A stretch of DNA of 64,000 bases from Streptomyces sp. NBC_00390 (GTDB taxonomy: Bacteria; Actinomycetota; Actinomycetes; Streptomycetales; Streptomycetaceae): the NCBI RefSeq assembly GCF_036057275.1, contig NZ_CP107945.1, positions 4,650,001 to 4,714,000 of the forward strand, read 5' to 3'. The stretch's first letter is position 1. Each line of letters opens with the position of its first letter. The notes beneath the pieces are model-generated. The model had not been told where the DNA came from. It did not search any database and saw only the letters and a program-made list of their open reading frames with translations. The position numbers were made by a program, and so were the translations under genes. Shown piece after piece: positions 32,838-41,398 of this stretch.

Positions 32838-34277
32838 TCACAGGCCGGCCTGGGCCAGCAGCTCCTCCATCGCCTCGACCGGCAGCGCAGGGGAGCTCGC
32901 CGCCGCAGTCACCACGGACTCCTCCTCGTCCCCGTCCGCCAGCAGGGCTCTGAGGGCCGCGACCGGCAGGTTGGGGTGCGGCGCGACCTCGCGGCGGACC
33001 AGGTGGTCGTCGTCGGCGGCCAGGCGGGCGGCGAGCGCGGCGGGCAGGTCCGGGTCGCGGGGGGCCAGGGCACGGATCCGGGGGTCGGCGTCGGTGGCGA
33101 AGCGGCGCAGGGTCTCGGGCGGGAAGGTGGTGTGGTCGGCGGGGCGGCCGCGGACCTTGCTGCGCTGGTGCCGGCGCTCCACACGCTCGGCGGCCTCCGG
33201 GGAGAGGGCCGGGGCATGGGCCGCCATGGTGTGGCGGACGCTGTTGTCCTCGTCCTCCAGGAGACGGTCGACGGCCTCGGCGGGCAGGTCGCGGCCGGCC
33301 GCTGCCGAGCGGCGGAAGCAGGCGTACGGGGAATCGACATGCGGGAGCGGGTCGGCCCGTATCCAGGGGATGTCCCGGAACGTGAGCCCGGTCAGGGCGA
33401 GTTGGCAGAGAAGATCCTCCTCGGTGACGGCGAACGCGGCGTCGCCGCGGTCTGCGCCGTCCGTCAACTCCTGGTGGATGGACGCTCGGTGCTCCTCCGG
33501 AGTGTCCTCGCGCACGAAGATCTCGGCACGGACCAGCGGCGACGCGTCCTGGGCGAGCGCGTCGCGAAGGCCGGCCGGCAGGTCGGGGTGGGCGGCGAAG
33601 GCGGCGCGTACGTCGTCGTCCGGGTCCTCGGCCAACTCCTTCGCCAGAGCCTCGTCCAGGACCACATGCCGGACCGCTCCCGCCCTGGTCACCGGGTCGG
33701 CGAGCAGGGCGGCGTGCAGGTCGGCGGGCGGAACGGGGTGCGGGGTGCGGCGGAAGTACGTCGAGCAGGCGGCCGCCCGGACCTTCGGGTCCTCGTCCGT
33801 CAGCAGTGTGCGCCGCACGTCCTCCGGCGCCTCGACCCACCACTGGGCGAGCTCGATGCGCACGGCGGGGTCGGGGTCGTCGGCGAGGCGGGCGCGGATC
33901 GCGGGCGGGGTGTCGCCGTTCCGCGCGACGTCCGTGCGGACCTTGGCGGACGGGTCCTCGGCGAGCGCGGCGAACACATCGCCGGACAGACCGGGGGCGC
34001 GGGAGGCGAGGGCGCTGCGCACCATGTCGTCGGCGTGGCCGGCCAGGGTGCGCCGGACCGCCGGCGGCAGCTCCGGGTTGCAGGCGAGCGACAGGGCGCG
34101 CCAGTCGTCGCCGAACGCGAGGATCCCGTCCGTGAGTTCCTCGGTCAGATCGGTGCGCCGACGCGCGGCCTCGCCGCACGCCTCCTGGTGGTCCAGCAGT
34201 CGCCGCAGCAGGTGCTCGGGGAGTGCGGGGTTGCGTGCCAGGCCTGTCAGCGCCTTGTCGATCAGCATGCCGGGCAT
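32838..34277 (-). CDS. Leucine-rich-repeat-variant (LRV/HEAT-like) repeat protein
   Basis: 479 residues from ATG 34277 (a second ATG three codons on is possible). It is almost entirely made of helical repeats of about 24 residues with the pattern LA-DPDPxVR-xxLAxxPxLPxxxxxxL (for example LADDPDPAVRIELAQW, LAEDPDDDVRAAFAAHPDLP). There is no signal peptide or catalytic motif. LRV solenoids are protein-protein interaction scaffolds. It stands alone, divergent from the PAS protein. Confidence 0.85.
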   Translation of the reverse strand: MPGMLIDKALTGLARNPALPEHLLRRLLDHQEACGEAARRRTDLTEELTDGILAFGDDWRALSLACNPELPPAVRRTLAGHADDMVRSALASRAPGLSGDVFAALAEDPSAKVRTDVARNGDTPPAIRARLADDPDPAVRIELAQWWVEAPEDVRRTLLTDEDPKVRAAACSTYFRRTPHPVPPADLHAALLADPVTRAGAVRHVVLDEALAKELAEDPDDDVRAAFAAHPDLPAGLRDALAQDASPLVRAEIFVREDTPEEHRASIHQELTDGADRGDAAFAVTEEDLLCQLALTGLTFRDIPWIRADPLPHVDSPYACFRRSAAAGRDLPAEAVDRLLEDEDNSVRHTMAAHAPALSPEAAERVERRHQRSKVRGRPADHTTFPPETLRRFATDADPRIRALAPRDPDLPAALAARLAADDDHLVRREVAPHPNLPVAALRALLADGDEEESVVTAAASSPALPVEAMEELLAQAGL

Positions 34278-34537
34278 GCTAGAGCCTCTTTTCCGGATGA
34301 TGCCGGGCTCGCGTGCCCTGGCTCCCCCCGCGGCCTTCGGTGCGGGAGGCAGCCCCCGCACCGGGACCCCGCTCACTGTTCCGGCCTGTTTCGGCCTGAT
34401 CCGGAACAAAGGCCCAGGCATGGCCGGAATTTCGGCGGGCAGGGATTTCCCCGAACTGTATGTGTCCTGTGTCACGTTCCAGTTGAATGATCTGACGTGC
34501 ACCGGTACTCGCGGACGCGTCCTGCAGGGGGTCCAGG

Positions 34538-35911
34538 ATGACTGCTTCCAGACACAAGACCACCGATGCCGCCGCCGGCGCCGGCGAACCGGGGAGGGGC
34601 GGGCCGCCGGGGGCGGACCTGCTGGCCGCCCTGCTGGACGGGATGGATGCCGCGCTCTGTGCCCTGGACGCGGGCGGAACCATCACCCACTGGAACCGCG
34701 AGGCGGAGCGGATCCTCGGGTGGTCAGCCGAAGAGGCGGTCGGGCGGCACGGGTTCTCCGGCTGGGCCGTGCGCAGGGCGGACGCCGGGGAGGTCCAGCG
34801 GCGGCTGATGGCCGCGATGGAGGCACCGGGACGACAGGTGCACGAGTTCGCGCTGCTGCGCAAGGACGGCGGGCGGGTGCTCGTGCGGACGCAGTCGGCG
34901 CGGGTGGTCGGCGCGGACGGCAGGCCGGCCGGGGTGTACTGCGCGTTCAGCGAAGTGCACGCCCAGATCGATCTGGAGCGCTCCATCGCGCTGAGCGAGG
35001 CCCTGTTCGACGACGCGTCGTGGGGTGTCGTCCTGGTCGATGTGGACCTGCGGCCCGCCGTCGTCAACGCCCATGCGGCGCGGGCGCTCGGCGCCGGGCG
35101 CAGCTCCGCGCTGGGCCGGCCGCTCGGGGAGGTCGTCGTCCAGGGCGTGGAGGAACTGGAGGGCGCGCTCCATCACGTACTCGCCGAAGGCGCGCCGCGC
35201 GGGCTCGTCGAGCTGTGGGTGACCGTCGCCACCGCCGGGGGCGAGCAGCAGCGGCGCTGCTGGCGCAGCGGGTTCCTCCGGCTGGCTTCGCCGCTCGCGG
35301 AGGAGCCCGTACCGCTGGGCGTGGGGTGGCTGTTCCACGACGTGACCGAGGCGAAGCTGGCCGAACAGGAGGCGGACCGGATGCGGTTCCGGTCGAGTCA
35401 GCTGCACCGGGCGGGACGGGCGGCCGCGGAGTGCGAGGACCCGGTGGAGGCGGCGACCGCGTATCTGGACTTCTCGCTGCCCGGCTTCGCCGACCATGCG
35501 CTGATCGATCTGGCGGAGGCGGAGGGGGAGCGTCTGGTGCGCGCGGCGGCGACGCCCGCGGGGGCGCCCGGACCGTGCGCGCCGGTCGCGGGCGGCGGGC
35601 TTCCGGTGCGGTACCCGCCGGGCCATCCGGCGTTCCAGTCGGTGGAGCGGTGCGGCTCGGTGCGGGCGAGCGCCGGTGCGGCCGCGGCAGGTGAGTGGGC
35701 GGCGCAGCGGCAGTGGCCGTCGGATGCGGCGCACGCGCTGTGCACGGTGCTGCGCAGCCGGGGGCGGACGCTGGGTGTGCTGACGTTCCTTCGCGGGCCG
35801 GGCCGGCCGGCGTTCGAGCGTCAGGACGCGGTGTATGCGGAGAGCGTCGCGGCGCTGGCGGCGGCGTCGCTGGATCTGGCGCAGGTCACGGGGCAGGGCG
35901 CCGGGGGCTGA
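34538..35911 (+). CDS. PAS-PAS-GAF sensor-like protein without output domain
   Basis: 457 residues. First PAS about 25-145 (LLDGMDAALCALDAGGTITH, AERILGWSAEEAVGRHGF), second PAS about 150-280 (FDDASWGVVLVDVDLRPAVV), then a GAF-like region to the end (TVLRSRGRTLGVLTFLRG, VAALAAASLDLAQ). In Streptomyces this domain order usually precedes a PP2C phosphatase (RsbU-like), but here the chain stops after GAF. It is either a stand-alone sensor or a lineage that lost the phosphatase. No downstream partner. Confidence 0.82.
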   Translation: MTASRHKTTDAAAGAGEPGRGGPPGADLLAALLDGMDAALCALDAGGTITHWNREAERILGWSAEEAVGRHGFSGWAVRRADAGEVQRRLMAAMEAPGRQVHEFALLRKDGGRVLVRTQSARVVGADGRPAGVYCAFSEVHAQIDLERSIALSEALFDDASWGVVLVDVDLRPAVVNAHAARALGAGRSSALGRPLGEVVVQGVEELEGALHHVLAEGAPRGLVELWVTVATAGGEQQRRCWRSGFLRLASPLAEEPVPLGVGWLFHDVTEAKLAEQEADRMRFRSSQLHRAGRAAAECEDPVEAATAYLDFSLPGFADHALIDLAEAEGERLVRAAATPAGAPGPCAPVAGGGLPVRYPPGHPAFQSVERCGSVRASAGAAAAGEWAAQRQWPSDAAHALCTVLRSRGRTLGVLTFLRGPGRPAFERQDAVYAESVAALAAASLDLAQVTGQGAGG

Positions 35912-36178
35912 GCCCCCGGGCCTCCGGCCTGCCGGTCCCCGGGACGGGCCCGCGGAAGGACGGGTCCGCGCACCTGCCGGCCGACGGCTGCGCCGCGATG
36001 CTGCGCAGACGTCCGGGTCGACGCCCCGGGGCCGCGGCGGCCTCGCCGGCCGGCCCCCGTCCGAGCGGAGCTGGGAAGAGCGCGCCGGCACCCGGCGGCT
36101 GCCGTCCGTGCGGGGCCGGCGGCACGGTCGTCGCCGCGGCACCGGACCACGCCGGCCGTCCGCCCGTCGCCGGGGCGG
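35912..36178. other. GC-rich convergent intergenic region
   Basis: 267 bp between the PAS gene and the SIS gene, very GC-rich with imperfect inverted repeats. I see no gene and no single clean terminator. Confidence 0.4.
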
Positions 36179-36934
36179 TCAGTGGCGGAAGAAGATCCGG
36201 TCCCGGTACTCCGTCATCACACGGCCGTTCCACTCGTGGCCGCCGTCCACGTTCCCCGAGCGCAGCAGCGGGGGTTCGATGCCGCGCGCCACCAGCTGTT
36301 CGGCCGCCGCCGCCATGGTCGCCTGCATCAGCGCGCTGGTGACGACGGTGGACGCGGGCGCGAACGGCGCCGCGATGCCCTCGTGCGTGAGCTCCGCGTC
36401 GCCGACGGCGATCTTGGAGTCCAGGACGATGTCGCAGTGGTCCTTCAGGAACGAGTTGGAGGCATGGCGTGAACTGGTCTCCTCGGCGTACGCCACCGAG
36501 GTCACGCCGATCACCGTCAGCCCGAGCGCGCGGGCGTTCATGGCCATCTCCACCGGCAGGGCGTTACGGCCCGAGAGGGAGATGATCACGAGTACGTCAC
36601 CCTCACCGGCCGGGCTGGAGTCGAGCACCGCGCCGGCGAGCCCGTCCACGCGCTCGAGTGCCGAGCCGAGCGTGGCCGGCATGACGTCGACGCCGACGAC
36701 ACCCGGGACGGCGAGCAGGTTCATCAGGGCCAGGCCGCCGGCCCGGTAGACGACGTCCTGTGCGGCGAGGGAGGAGTGTCCGGCACCGAACGCGAACAGG
36801 CGGCCGCCCGCGGCGACGGCCTCGGCGACGGCCGTGCCGGCGGCGGCGATGTTCTCGGACTCCTCGTCGCGTACGCGCTGCAGCAGGCCGATGGCGGCGT
36901 CGAAGAACTGACCGGCCAGCTTGCTCTCGCTCAT
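36179..36934 (-). CDS. SIS-domain sugar-phosphate-binding protein
   Basis: 251 residues from ATG 36934. SIS fold with LFAFGAGHSSLAAQDVVYRA and LVIISLSGRNALPVEMAMNA, the phosphosugar-binding Ser/Thr-rich loops, and a C-terminal region NVDGGHEWN. Relatives are N-acetylmuramic acid 6-phosphate etherase- or phosphosugar isomerase-like. The conserved neighbour of the DtxR-type gene, from which it diverges. The exact reaction is unknown. Confidence 0.85.
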   Translation of the reverse strand: MSESKLAGQFFDAAIGLLQRVRDEESENIAAAGTAVAEAVAAGGRLFAFGAGHSSLAAQDVVYRAGGLALMNLLAVPGVVGVDVMPATLGSALERVDGLAGAVLDSSPAGEGDVLVIISLSGRNALPVEMAMNARALGLTVIGVTSVAYAEETSSRHASNSFLKDHCDIVLDSKIAVGDAELTHEGIAAPFAPASTVVTSALMQATMAAAAEQLVARGIEPPLLRSGNVDGGHEWNGRVMTEYRDRIFFRH

Positions 36935-37156
36935 CGCCGAGCCCTTTCCACAGGAGGGGAGGACGACACCGGGAGTACCCGTGTCGCGGATCACGGTGCG
37001 GTCTGGACCATTGCCCTGTCAATACGGACCGCGTTGTGCGGGCCTGCCTTACGAGCCCGCAACACAAGGCTGCTGTACTGGGTTCCCCTCGCACGGCACG
37101 GTTGTCGGCGGGATGCGTAAGAATTGAGCCGGGACGAGCGCACGACCGTTTTCATG

Positions 37157-38086
37157 TCACAGCATCGAGGGGCACGTATGTCCGGACTGATCGACACGAC
37201 GGAGATGTATCTCCGCACCATCCTCGAGCTGGAAGAGGAGAGTGTGGTGCCCATGCGGGCCCGCATCGCGGAGCGGCTCGACCAGAGCGGCCCGACGGTC
37301 AGCCAGACCGTGGCGCGGATGGAGCGCGACGGTCTCGTCACGGTCGCGGGCGACCGGCACCTCGAGCTCACCGAGGAGGGCCGGCGGCTGGCGACGCGAG
37401 TGATGCGCAAGCACCGCCTGGCGGAGTGTCTGCTGGTCGACGTGATCGGGCTGGAGTGGGAGCAGGTCCATGCTGAGGCCTGCCGCTGGGAGCACGTGAT
37501 GAGCGAGGCGGTGGAGCGGCGGGTGCTGGAGCTGCTGCGCCATCCGACCGAGTCTCCGTACGGGAACCCGATCCCGGGCCTGGAGGAGCTGGGAGAGAAG
37601 GCGGAGGCCGACCCCTTCCTGGACGACAGCATGGTCTCGCTGGCCGAGCTGGACCCGGGCGCGGACGGCAAGACGGTCATCGTGCGCCGGATCGGCGAGC
37701 CGATCCAGACGGATGCCCAGCTGATGTACACCCTGCGGCGGGCGGGTGTGCAGCCCGGCTCGGTGGTGAGTGTGACGGAGTCCGCGGGCGGGGTGCTCGT
37801 GGGCAGCGGTGGCGAGGCGGCGGAGCTGGACGCGGAAGTGGCGTCGCACGTCTTCGTGGCCAAGCGGTAGGACGGCGAGGACGGCGCCGGCGGGCTCCGC
37901 GCCCGAGGGCAGCGGCGGCCCGTGGCCGTATTCCGTCCGGAATGGCAGCGGCCGGGCGGATCGCATGCCAGGCTGGCTGAGGCATATGACCCACGACCTG
38001 GGGAGGGGATCTGGGTGATGCGCCCGTCGTACGCCTTGCGTGCCCATGGCCGCCGGCCCTGGAATCACCGGCACACCTGGAACCAA
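37157..38086 (-). other. Antiparallel open frame over dmdR1 (adm-like?)
   Basis: 309 codons without a stop, covering all of dmdR1 on the other strand. Another minus frame is also open (36991-37863). Long antisense frames are common at this GC content, so openness alone proves nothing. It is listed because an antiparallel gene adm overlapping dmdR1 has been reported in S. coelicolor (recalled). I cannot tell which frame, if any, corresponds. Confidence 0.25.
37178..37870 (+). CDS. dmdR1: DtxR-family iron-dependent repressor, DmdR1-like
   Basis: 230 residues from ATG 37178 (GAGGGG upstream), matching the length I recall for DmdR1. N-terminal winged helix (MYLRTILELEEE, ARIAERLDQSGPTVSQTVARMERDGLV), a metal-binding/dimerisation domain (HRLAECLLVDVIGLEWEQVH, EACRWEHVMSEAVERRVLELL) with the Cys/Glu/His ligands, and an SH3-like C-terminus. 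With Fe(II) it represses siderophore and iron genes. The opposite strand is open over the whole gene; in S. coelicolor an antiparallel gene, adm, is described there. Confidence 0.92.
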   Translation: MSGLIDTTEMYLRTILELEEESVVPMRARIAERLDQSGPTVSQTVARMERDGLVTVAGDRHLELTEEGRRLATRVMRKHRLAECLLVDVIGLEWEQVHAEACRWEHVMSEAVERRVLELLRHPTESPYGNPIPGLEELGEKAEADPFLDDSMVSLAELDPGADGKTVIVRRIGEPIQTDAQLMYTLRRAGVQPGSVVSVTESAGGVLVGSGGEAAELDAEVASHVFVAKR

Positions 38087-38089
38087 AGG

Positions 38090-38117
38090 GGTCCCGGCGC
38101 CCGAAGGCGCCGGGACC
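38090..38117. terminator. Strong terminator hairpin after dmdR1
   Basis: GGTCCCGGCGCC-CGAA-GGCGCCGGGACC, a 12-bp perfect stem with a tetraloop, 220 bp after the dmdR1 stop. Confidence 0.85.
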
Positions 38118-38130
38118 TGTCCTCCCCTGT

Positions 38131-38160
38131 GCTGACCCGGAGCCCCGAGCTCTCAGGGTC
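38131..38160. terminator. Second, weaker hairpin
   Basis: TGACCC and GGGTCA close an imperfect hairpin with inner GAGC/GCTC. It follows the strong terminator in tandem. Confidence 0.45.
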
Positions 38161-38283
38161 AATCCCCTCGGACCGTTTTCCCCGAGCGGCCCGCCTCCCG
38201 CAGAAGATCTCCCCTCGGCGGCGGGAGTCAATCCCTGAGCATGGTCACTCGAACGAGGGGTGTTGCGCGCCAGAGCCCTGTTT

Positions 38284-38299
38284 TCGAATACAAGTTCGA
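38284..38299. promoter_or_regulatory. LexA (SOS)-box-like site
   Basis: TCGAATACAAGTTCGA matches the actinobacterial SOS box TCGAAC-N4-GTTCGA at 11 of 12 fixed positions. It is 61 bp before the chosen start of the hydrolase gene and overlaps a possible -10 (TAGTCT, 38300-38305). Confidence 0.5.
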
Positions 38300-38360
38300 T
38301 AGTCTGGCGATGCTCGGCAGGACTCGACAGGTGTCAACCCGACCCGGGGGAGAGAAGGGG

Positions 38361-39236
38361 GTGCCAGGCCAGATGGTGCGGCGCATCGATGTGACCGGAG
38401 CCCACGGCGTACGCCTGGCTGCCTGGGAGTTCGCGGACCCGCCCAAGGGGCGCGGCGACAGTGACCGTGCCCCCGGGGTGTTACTGCTCCACGGCCTGAT
38501 GGGTCGTGCTGCGCACTGGGCCTCCACGGCGCGGTGGCTCGCCGAGCGGCATCGGGCGGTCGCGCTCGACCAGCGGGGGCACGGCCGCAGCGACAAGCCG
38601 GCCGGCGGCCCCTTCACCCGCGAGGCGTATGTGGCGGACGCGGAGGCCGCGGTCGACCAACTGGGTCTCGCCCCGGTGACGTTGATCGGCCACTCGATGG
38701 GCGCGCTGACCGCCTGGCAGCTGGCGGCGAAGCGACCGGACCTGGTCCAGGCCCTGATCATCTGCGACATGCGCGCGTCCGCCCTGGGGGCGGCGTCGCA
38801 GCGAGAGTGGGAGGACTGGTTCCGCTCCTGGCCGCTGCCGTTCGCGACGCTGGCCGATGTGCGCAAGTGGTTCGGCGAGGACGATCCCTGGGTGGAGCGC
38901 CCGAACCCGGCGCGCGGCGAGTTCTTCGCGGAGGTCATGGCGGAGAGCGCGGACGGCTGGCGCCCGGTGTTCTCGCGCCGCCAGATGCTCACGTCCCGCG
39001 AGACCTGGGTCCACGACGCCCACTGGGAGGAACTGGCGCAGGTCCGGTGCCCGACGCTGGTGGTCCGCGGCCTGGACGGCGAACTGGGGCGCGCGGAGGC
39101 CCAGGAGATGGTCCGGGTCCTGCCCCGCGGCGAGTACGGCGAGGTGGTGGACGCGGGCCACCTGGTCCACTACGACCGCCCGGACGGCTGGCGCACGGCG
39201 ATCGAGCCCTTCCTGGACGGGGTCCTGACACCGTGA
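38361..39236 (+). CDS. Alpha/beta-fold hydrolase
   Basis: 291 residues from GTG 38361 with GGGGGAGAGAAGGGG upstream; the longer open frame would cross the presumed promoter. Features: oxyanion loop LLLHGLMGRAAHW, nucleophile elbow IGHSMGALTAW (Ser), a cap region WFRSWPLPF, Asp in VVRGLDGELG and the C-terminal His in DAGHLVHYD. Esterase, lactonase or haloperoxidase-like; the substrate is unknown. First gene of a three-gene overlapping set, possibly under SOS control. Confidence 0.87.
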   Translation: MPGQMVRRIDVTGAHGVRLAAWEFADPPKGRGDSDRAPGVLLLHGLMGRAAHWASTARWLAERHRAVALDQRGHGRSDKPAGGPFTREAYVADAEAAVDQLGLAPVTLIGHSMGALTAWQLAAKRPDLVQALIICDMRASALGAASQREWEDWFRSWPLPFATLADVRKWFGEDDPWVERPNPARGEFFAEVMAESADGWRPVFSRRQMLTSRETWVHDAHWEELAQVRCPTLVVRGLDGELGRAEAQEMVRVLPRGEYGEVVDAGHLVHYDRPDGWRTAIEPFLDGVLTP

Positions 39237-39694
39237 CAGCAGGCGGGACGAAGTCCTTCGCCTTCGACGACCCGAGCCTGAGCCGTACGTGCGAGGAGTG
39301 CGGGGCAGGCATGCACTGCGCCGTCGGGGAGGCGCTCCACGGCGGCCGGCGACACTGGCACGTGGAAGCCACCTGCGAGGACTGCGGAAGCGGATGGATC
39401 AACTGCGGCTCCGATGATCCGCCGCCCGTTGTCCGGGACGCGCTCATCGCGGCGTACGGATGGTCGACCGTCCGGGTCGCCGCGGGGTCCGGAGGCCGAG
39501 GGGCGCGGCTGCTGAAATGCGTGCGGGAGGTGTACGGCGGCTCCCTCGCCGAGGCGAGGCAGAGGGCGGACGCGCTGCGCGCATCGGGTGTCCAGGGGAC
39601 CCAGGTCGATGCGGAGATCCTGGCCGGGGCCCTGAGGCGAGCGGGATTCCCGGCGGAGATCATGTCCGGGAGCAGGGCAGGCGGGGCGAAGTGA
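39233..39694 (+). CDS. Zinc-finger protein with ribosomal L7/L12-like C-terminus
   Basis: 153 residues from GTG 39233, overlapping the hydrolase stop. N-terminal Cys pairs (CEECGAGMHC, CEDCGSGWINC) look like a zinc ribbon. The C-terminal segment LLKCVREVYGGSLAEARQRA and EILAGALRRAGFPAEI resembles the L7/L12 C-terminal domain (KVVREITGLGLKEAK, LEEAGAKVE). Such stand-alone L7/L12-like proteins occur in Streptomyces and their function is unknown. The next gene overlaps by GTGA. Confidence 0.7.
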   Translation: MTAGGTKSFAFDDPSLSRTCEECGAGMHCAVGEALHGGRRHWHVEATCEDCGSGWINCGSDDPPPVVRDALIAAYGWSTVRVAAGSGGRGARLLKCVREVYGGSLAEARQRADALRASGVQGTQVDAEILAGALRRAGFPAEIMSGSRAGGAK

Positions 39695-40446
39695 CCGGCG
39701 GCCGGGGAGCGTTGCAGATCCACACCGCCGAGCCCGTTGCGCCCGGTGTCGTCGAGTGTGTCGTGCGCTGTGTCGGCGGGCTCGTGCGGGTCGGGCAGCG
39801 GTACGAGGCCGGGCGGTTCACGGTGGACTGGATCAACTGCTACGGGCGGCGGGTCGATCAGATCCCTCCGCCGTACTCCGCGAAGGTGCAGCTCTCCGGA
39901 GCGGGCGTGGAGGAGCTGCGCGACCGGGTCGTCATCCTGGCCGACGGCCCGCGCAGTTACGGATATGTCGGGCCTCGTGAGATCTGGCGTGCCGCGCGGG
40001 GAGCGGAGGGCGGACGGGCGGTGGGCAGCGCCGCGGAATTCGAGGCGTGGGTCTCGGAGCAGGAACAAGCCGATCTCGCCGAGCCGTTCACCTATGTGGT
40101 CGACGTGCAGGGACTGCTGTGGCTGGCCCCGCGGCGCAGTGAGCATGTCGCCTGTGCCGGGCGCGGGCAGGTGCTCGGGGCCGGGGAGGTCGCCTTCCGG
40201 CGTGCGGGCGGGGCCTGGGAGGTCGACGAGATCAGCAACCAGTCGACCGGGTACTGCCCCGACCTCGACTCCTGGGCCGCCGTCGCCGCCGCCCTCGACC
40301 GGGCGGGGCTCGGGCGGCCCGACGGGTTCACGCACGAGGTGCTCTTCAGGCGCTGCCCAGGGTGCGGCGAGGTGAACGTGGTGCGTGAGGGCTGGTTCGT
40401 CTGCGCCCTGTGCGGGGACGATCTGCCCGCCGACTGGAACCTGTAG
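39691..40446 (+). CDS. Beta-barrel plus zinc-ribbon protein, homologous to the RHS immunity candidate
   Basis: 251 residues from GTG 39691. The N-terminal domain (about 8-80) has CVVRCVGGLVRVGQRYE and YGRRVDQI, an EF-Tu domain-2-type barrel. It aligns with the 92-residue protein at 2925-3203. The middle is unassigned. The C-terminus ends in a zinc ribbon (CPGCGEVNVVREGWFVCALC). Coupled to the L7/L12-like gene, which hints at a translation-related or ribosome-associated role (inference). Confidence 0.68.
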   Translation: MTGGRGALQIHTAEPVAPGVVECVVRCVGGLVRVGQRYEAGRFTVDWINCYGRRVDQIPPPYSAKVQLSGAGVEELRDRVVILADGPRSYGYVGPREIWRAARGAEGGRAVGSAAEFEAWVSEQEQADLAEPFTYVVDVQGLLWLAPRRSEHVACAGRGQVLGAGEVAFRRAGGAWEVDEISNQSTGYCPDLDSWAAVAAALDRAGLGRPDGFTHEVLFRRCPGCGEVNVVREGWFVCALCGDDLPADWNL

Positions 40447-40460
40447 CCCCGCCCGCCCTG

Positions 40461-41348
40461 TCAGCCGACCGGCTTGCGCATCTCCTCGCGCACCTTGACC
40501 GTCGTCTCCGCCACCACATCCATGTCGACGTCCTGCGGCGACTGGGCCGCCGTCGCCGGGGTGACCATGGCGACCGACCCGTTCGTGTTGTCGTCGGCCC
40601 AGGCACACATCGGGAACGTCATGGCGCTGCCGTCCTGTTGTTTGCCCGTCAGCACCTGGCAGGTGATCGTCACATCCGAACCGGCCGGGGTGGCGTTCCG
40701 AGGGGCCACGACCTGCGCGGCCCCCTTCGCCCCGGCTGCGCCCCTCAGGATCGCGTCACGTGCCTCGTCGGGGTCCTTGATGCTGCCGTAGAGACCCGAG
40801 ACGGCCAGCACGCCACCGTCGGACTCCGAGAGCCAGTGCGCCACCGCCGGCTGGGGGTTGCGGATGTTGGCCTCGCTCATGCCCGCCATCTCGGGGCGCT
40901 GCTCGGCCGACTTGTCCTCGGCCAGCTCGTACTTGCCGCCGAGCAGGGTGCGGGGGACCGTGAGCCGGTACTTCGCTTCCGGGAAGCCGTCCTTGCTCTT
41001 GTCCCCGCTGCTGTCCGCGCCCCGGCCGCTCGCGCTGTCGCTGCTCCTCGATCCGCCGCGCCGGTCCGACCGCAGGTCGACGTTGTTCCCGAACCACGCG
41101 ACCGCGAGGACGGCCACGGCCGATCCCAGCGCGACGGCCACGGTCAGGACCGTCCTGTTCTTCTTCCGTGGTGGCTGGGGTGGTGGCGGGGGTGCCGGCG
41201 GCAGCCCGCCCCAGCCGGGCCCCGGGTGCGGCTGGGGCGGCATCGGAGGCTGTTGTGCGTACGGCTGTGGCGTATACGGACCGGGCTGCGCGTACGGCTG
41301 CCGACCGTACGGATTCGGCTGCCCATACGGACTCTGCGGCGTGGACAT
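40461..41348 (-). CDS. Proline-rich single-pass membrane protein
   Basis: 295 residues from ATG 41348. Cytoplasmic Pro/Gln/Tyr-rich repeats (PYGQPNPYGRQPYAQPGPY) are followed by KKN, one membrane helix (VLTVAVALGSAVAVLAVAWF), a Ser/Asp-rich linker and an extracytoplasmic domain of about 180 residues (YRLTVPRTLLGGKYELAEDK, CQVLTGKQQDGSAMTFPMC). This layout is common and unexplained in Streptomyces. The two Cys residues may form a disulfide. Function unknown. Confidence 0.75.
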   Translation of the reverse strand: MSTPQSPYGQPNPYGRQPYAQPGPYTPQPYAQQPPMPPQPHPGPGWGGLPPAPPPPPQPPRKKNRTVLTVAVALGSAVAVLAVAWFGNNVDLRSDRRGGSRSSDSASGRGADSSGDKSKDGFPEAKYRLTVPRTLLGGKYELAEDKSAEQRPEMAGMSEANIRNPQPAVAHWLSESDGGVLAVSGLYGSIKDPDEARDAILRGAAGAKGAAQVVAPRNATPAGSDVTITCQVLTGKQQDGSAMTFPMCAWADDNTNGSVAMVTPATAAQSPQDVDMDVVAETTVKVREEMRKPVG

Positions 41349-41398
41349 GACCGCCACCATACTTCACGGATGCGAACTCCCGCAGAGCGATGGTCCGT

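Larger units (their letters stand above)
37871..38360. other. Intergenic region dmdR1 to hydrolase operon
   Basis: 490 bp. The left part is GC-rich with no convincing gene. Two hairpins (38090-38117, 38131-38160) end dmdR1 transcription, and a LexA-like box (38284-38299) lies in the promoter region of the next operon. An open frame at 37922-38302 runs through the hairpins and is judged non-coding. Confidence 0.55.

Noticed and set aside
37922..38302. Small + gene of 126 codons after dmdR1
   Set aside because: Runs straight through two terminator hairpins and the presumed promoter of the next operon; Arg/Pro-rich with no signature.
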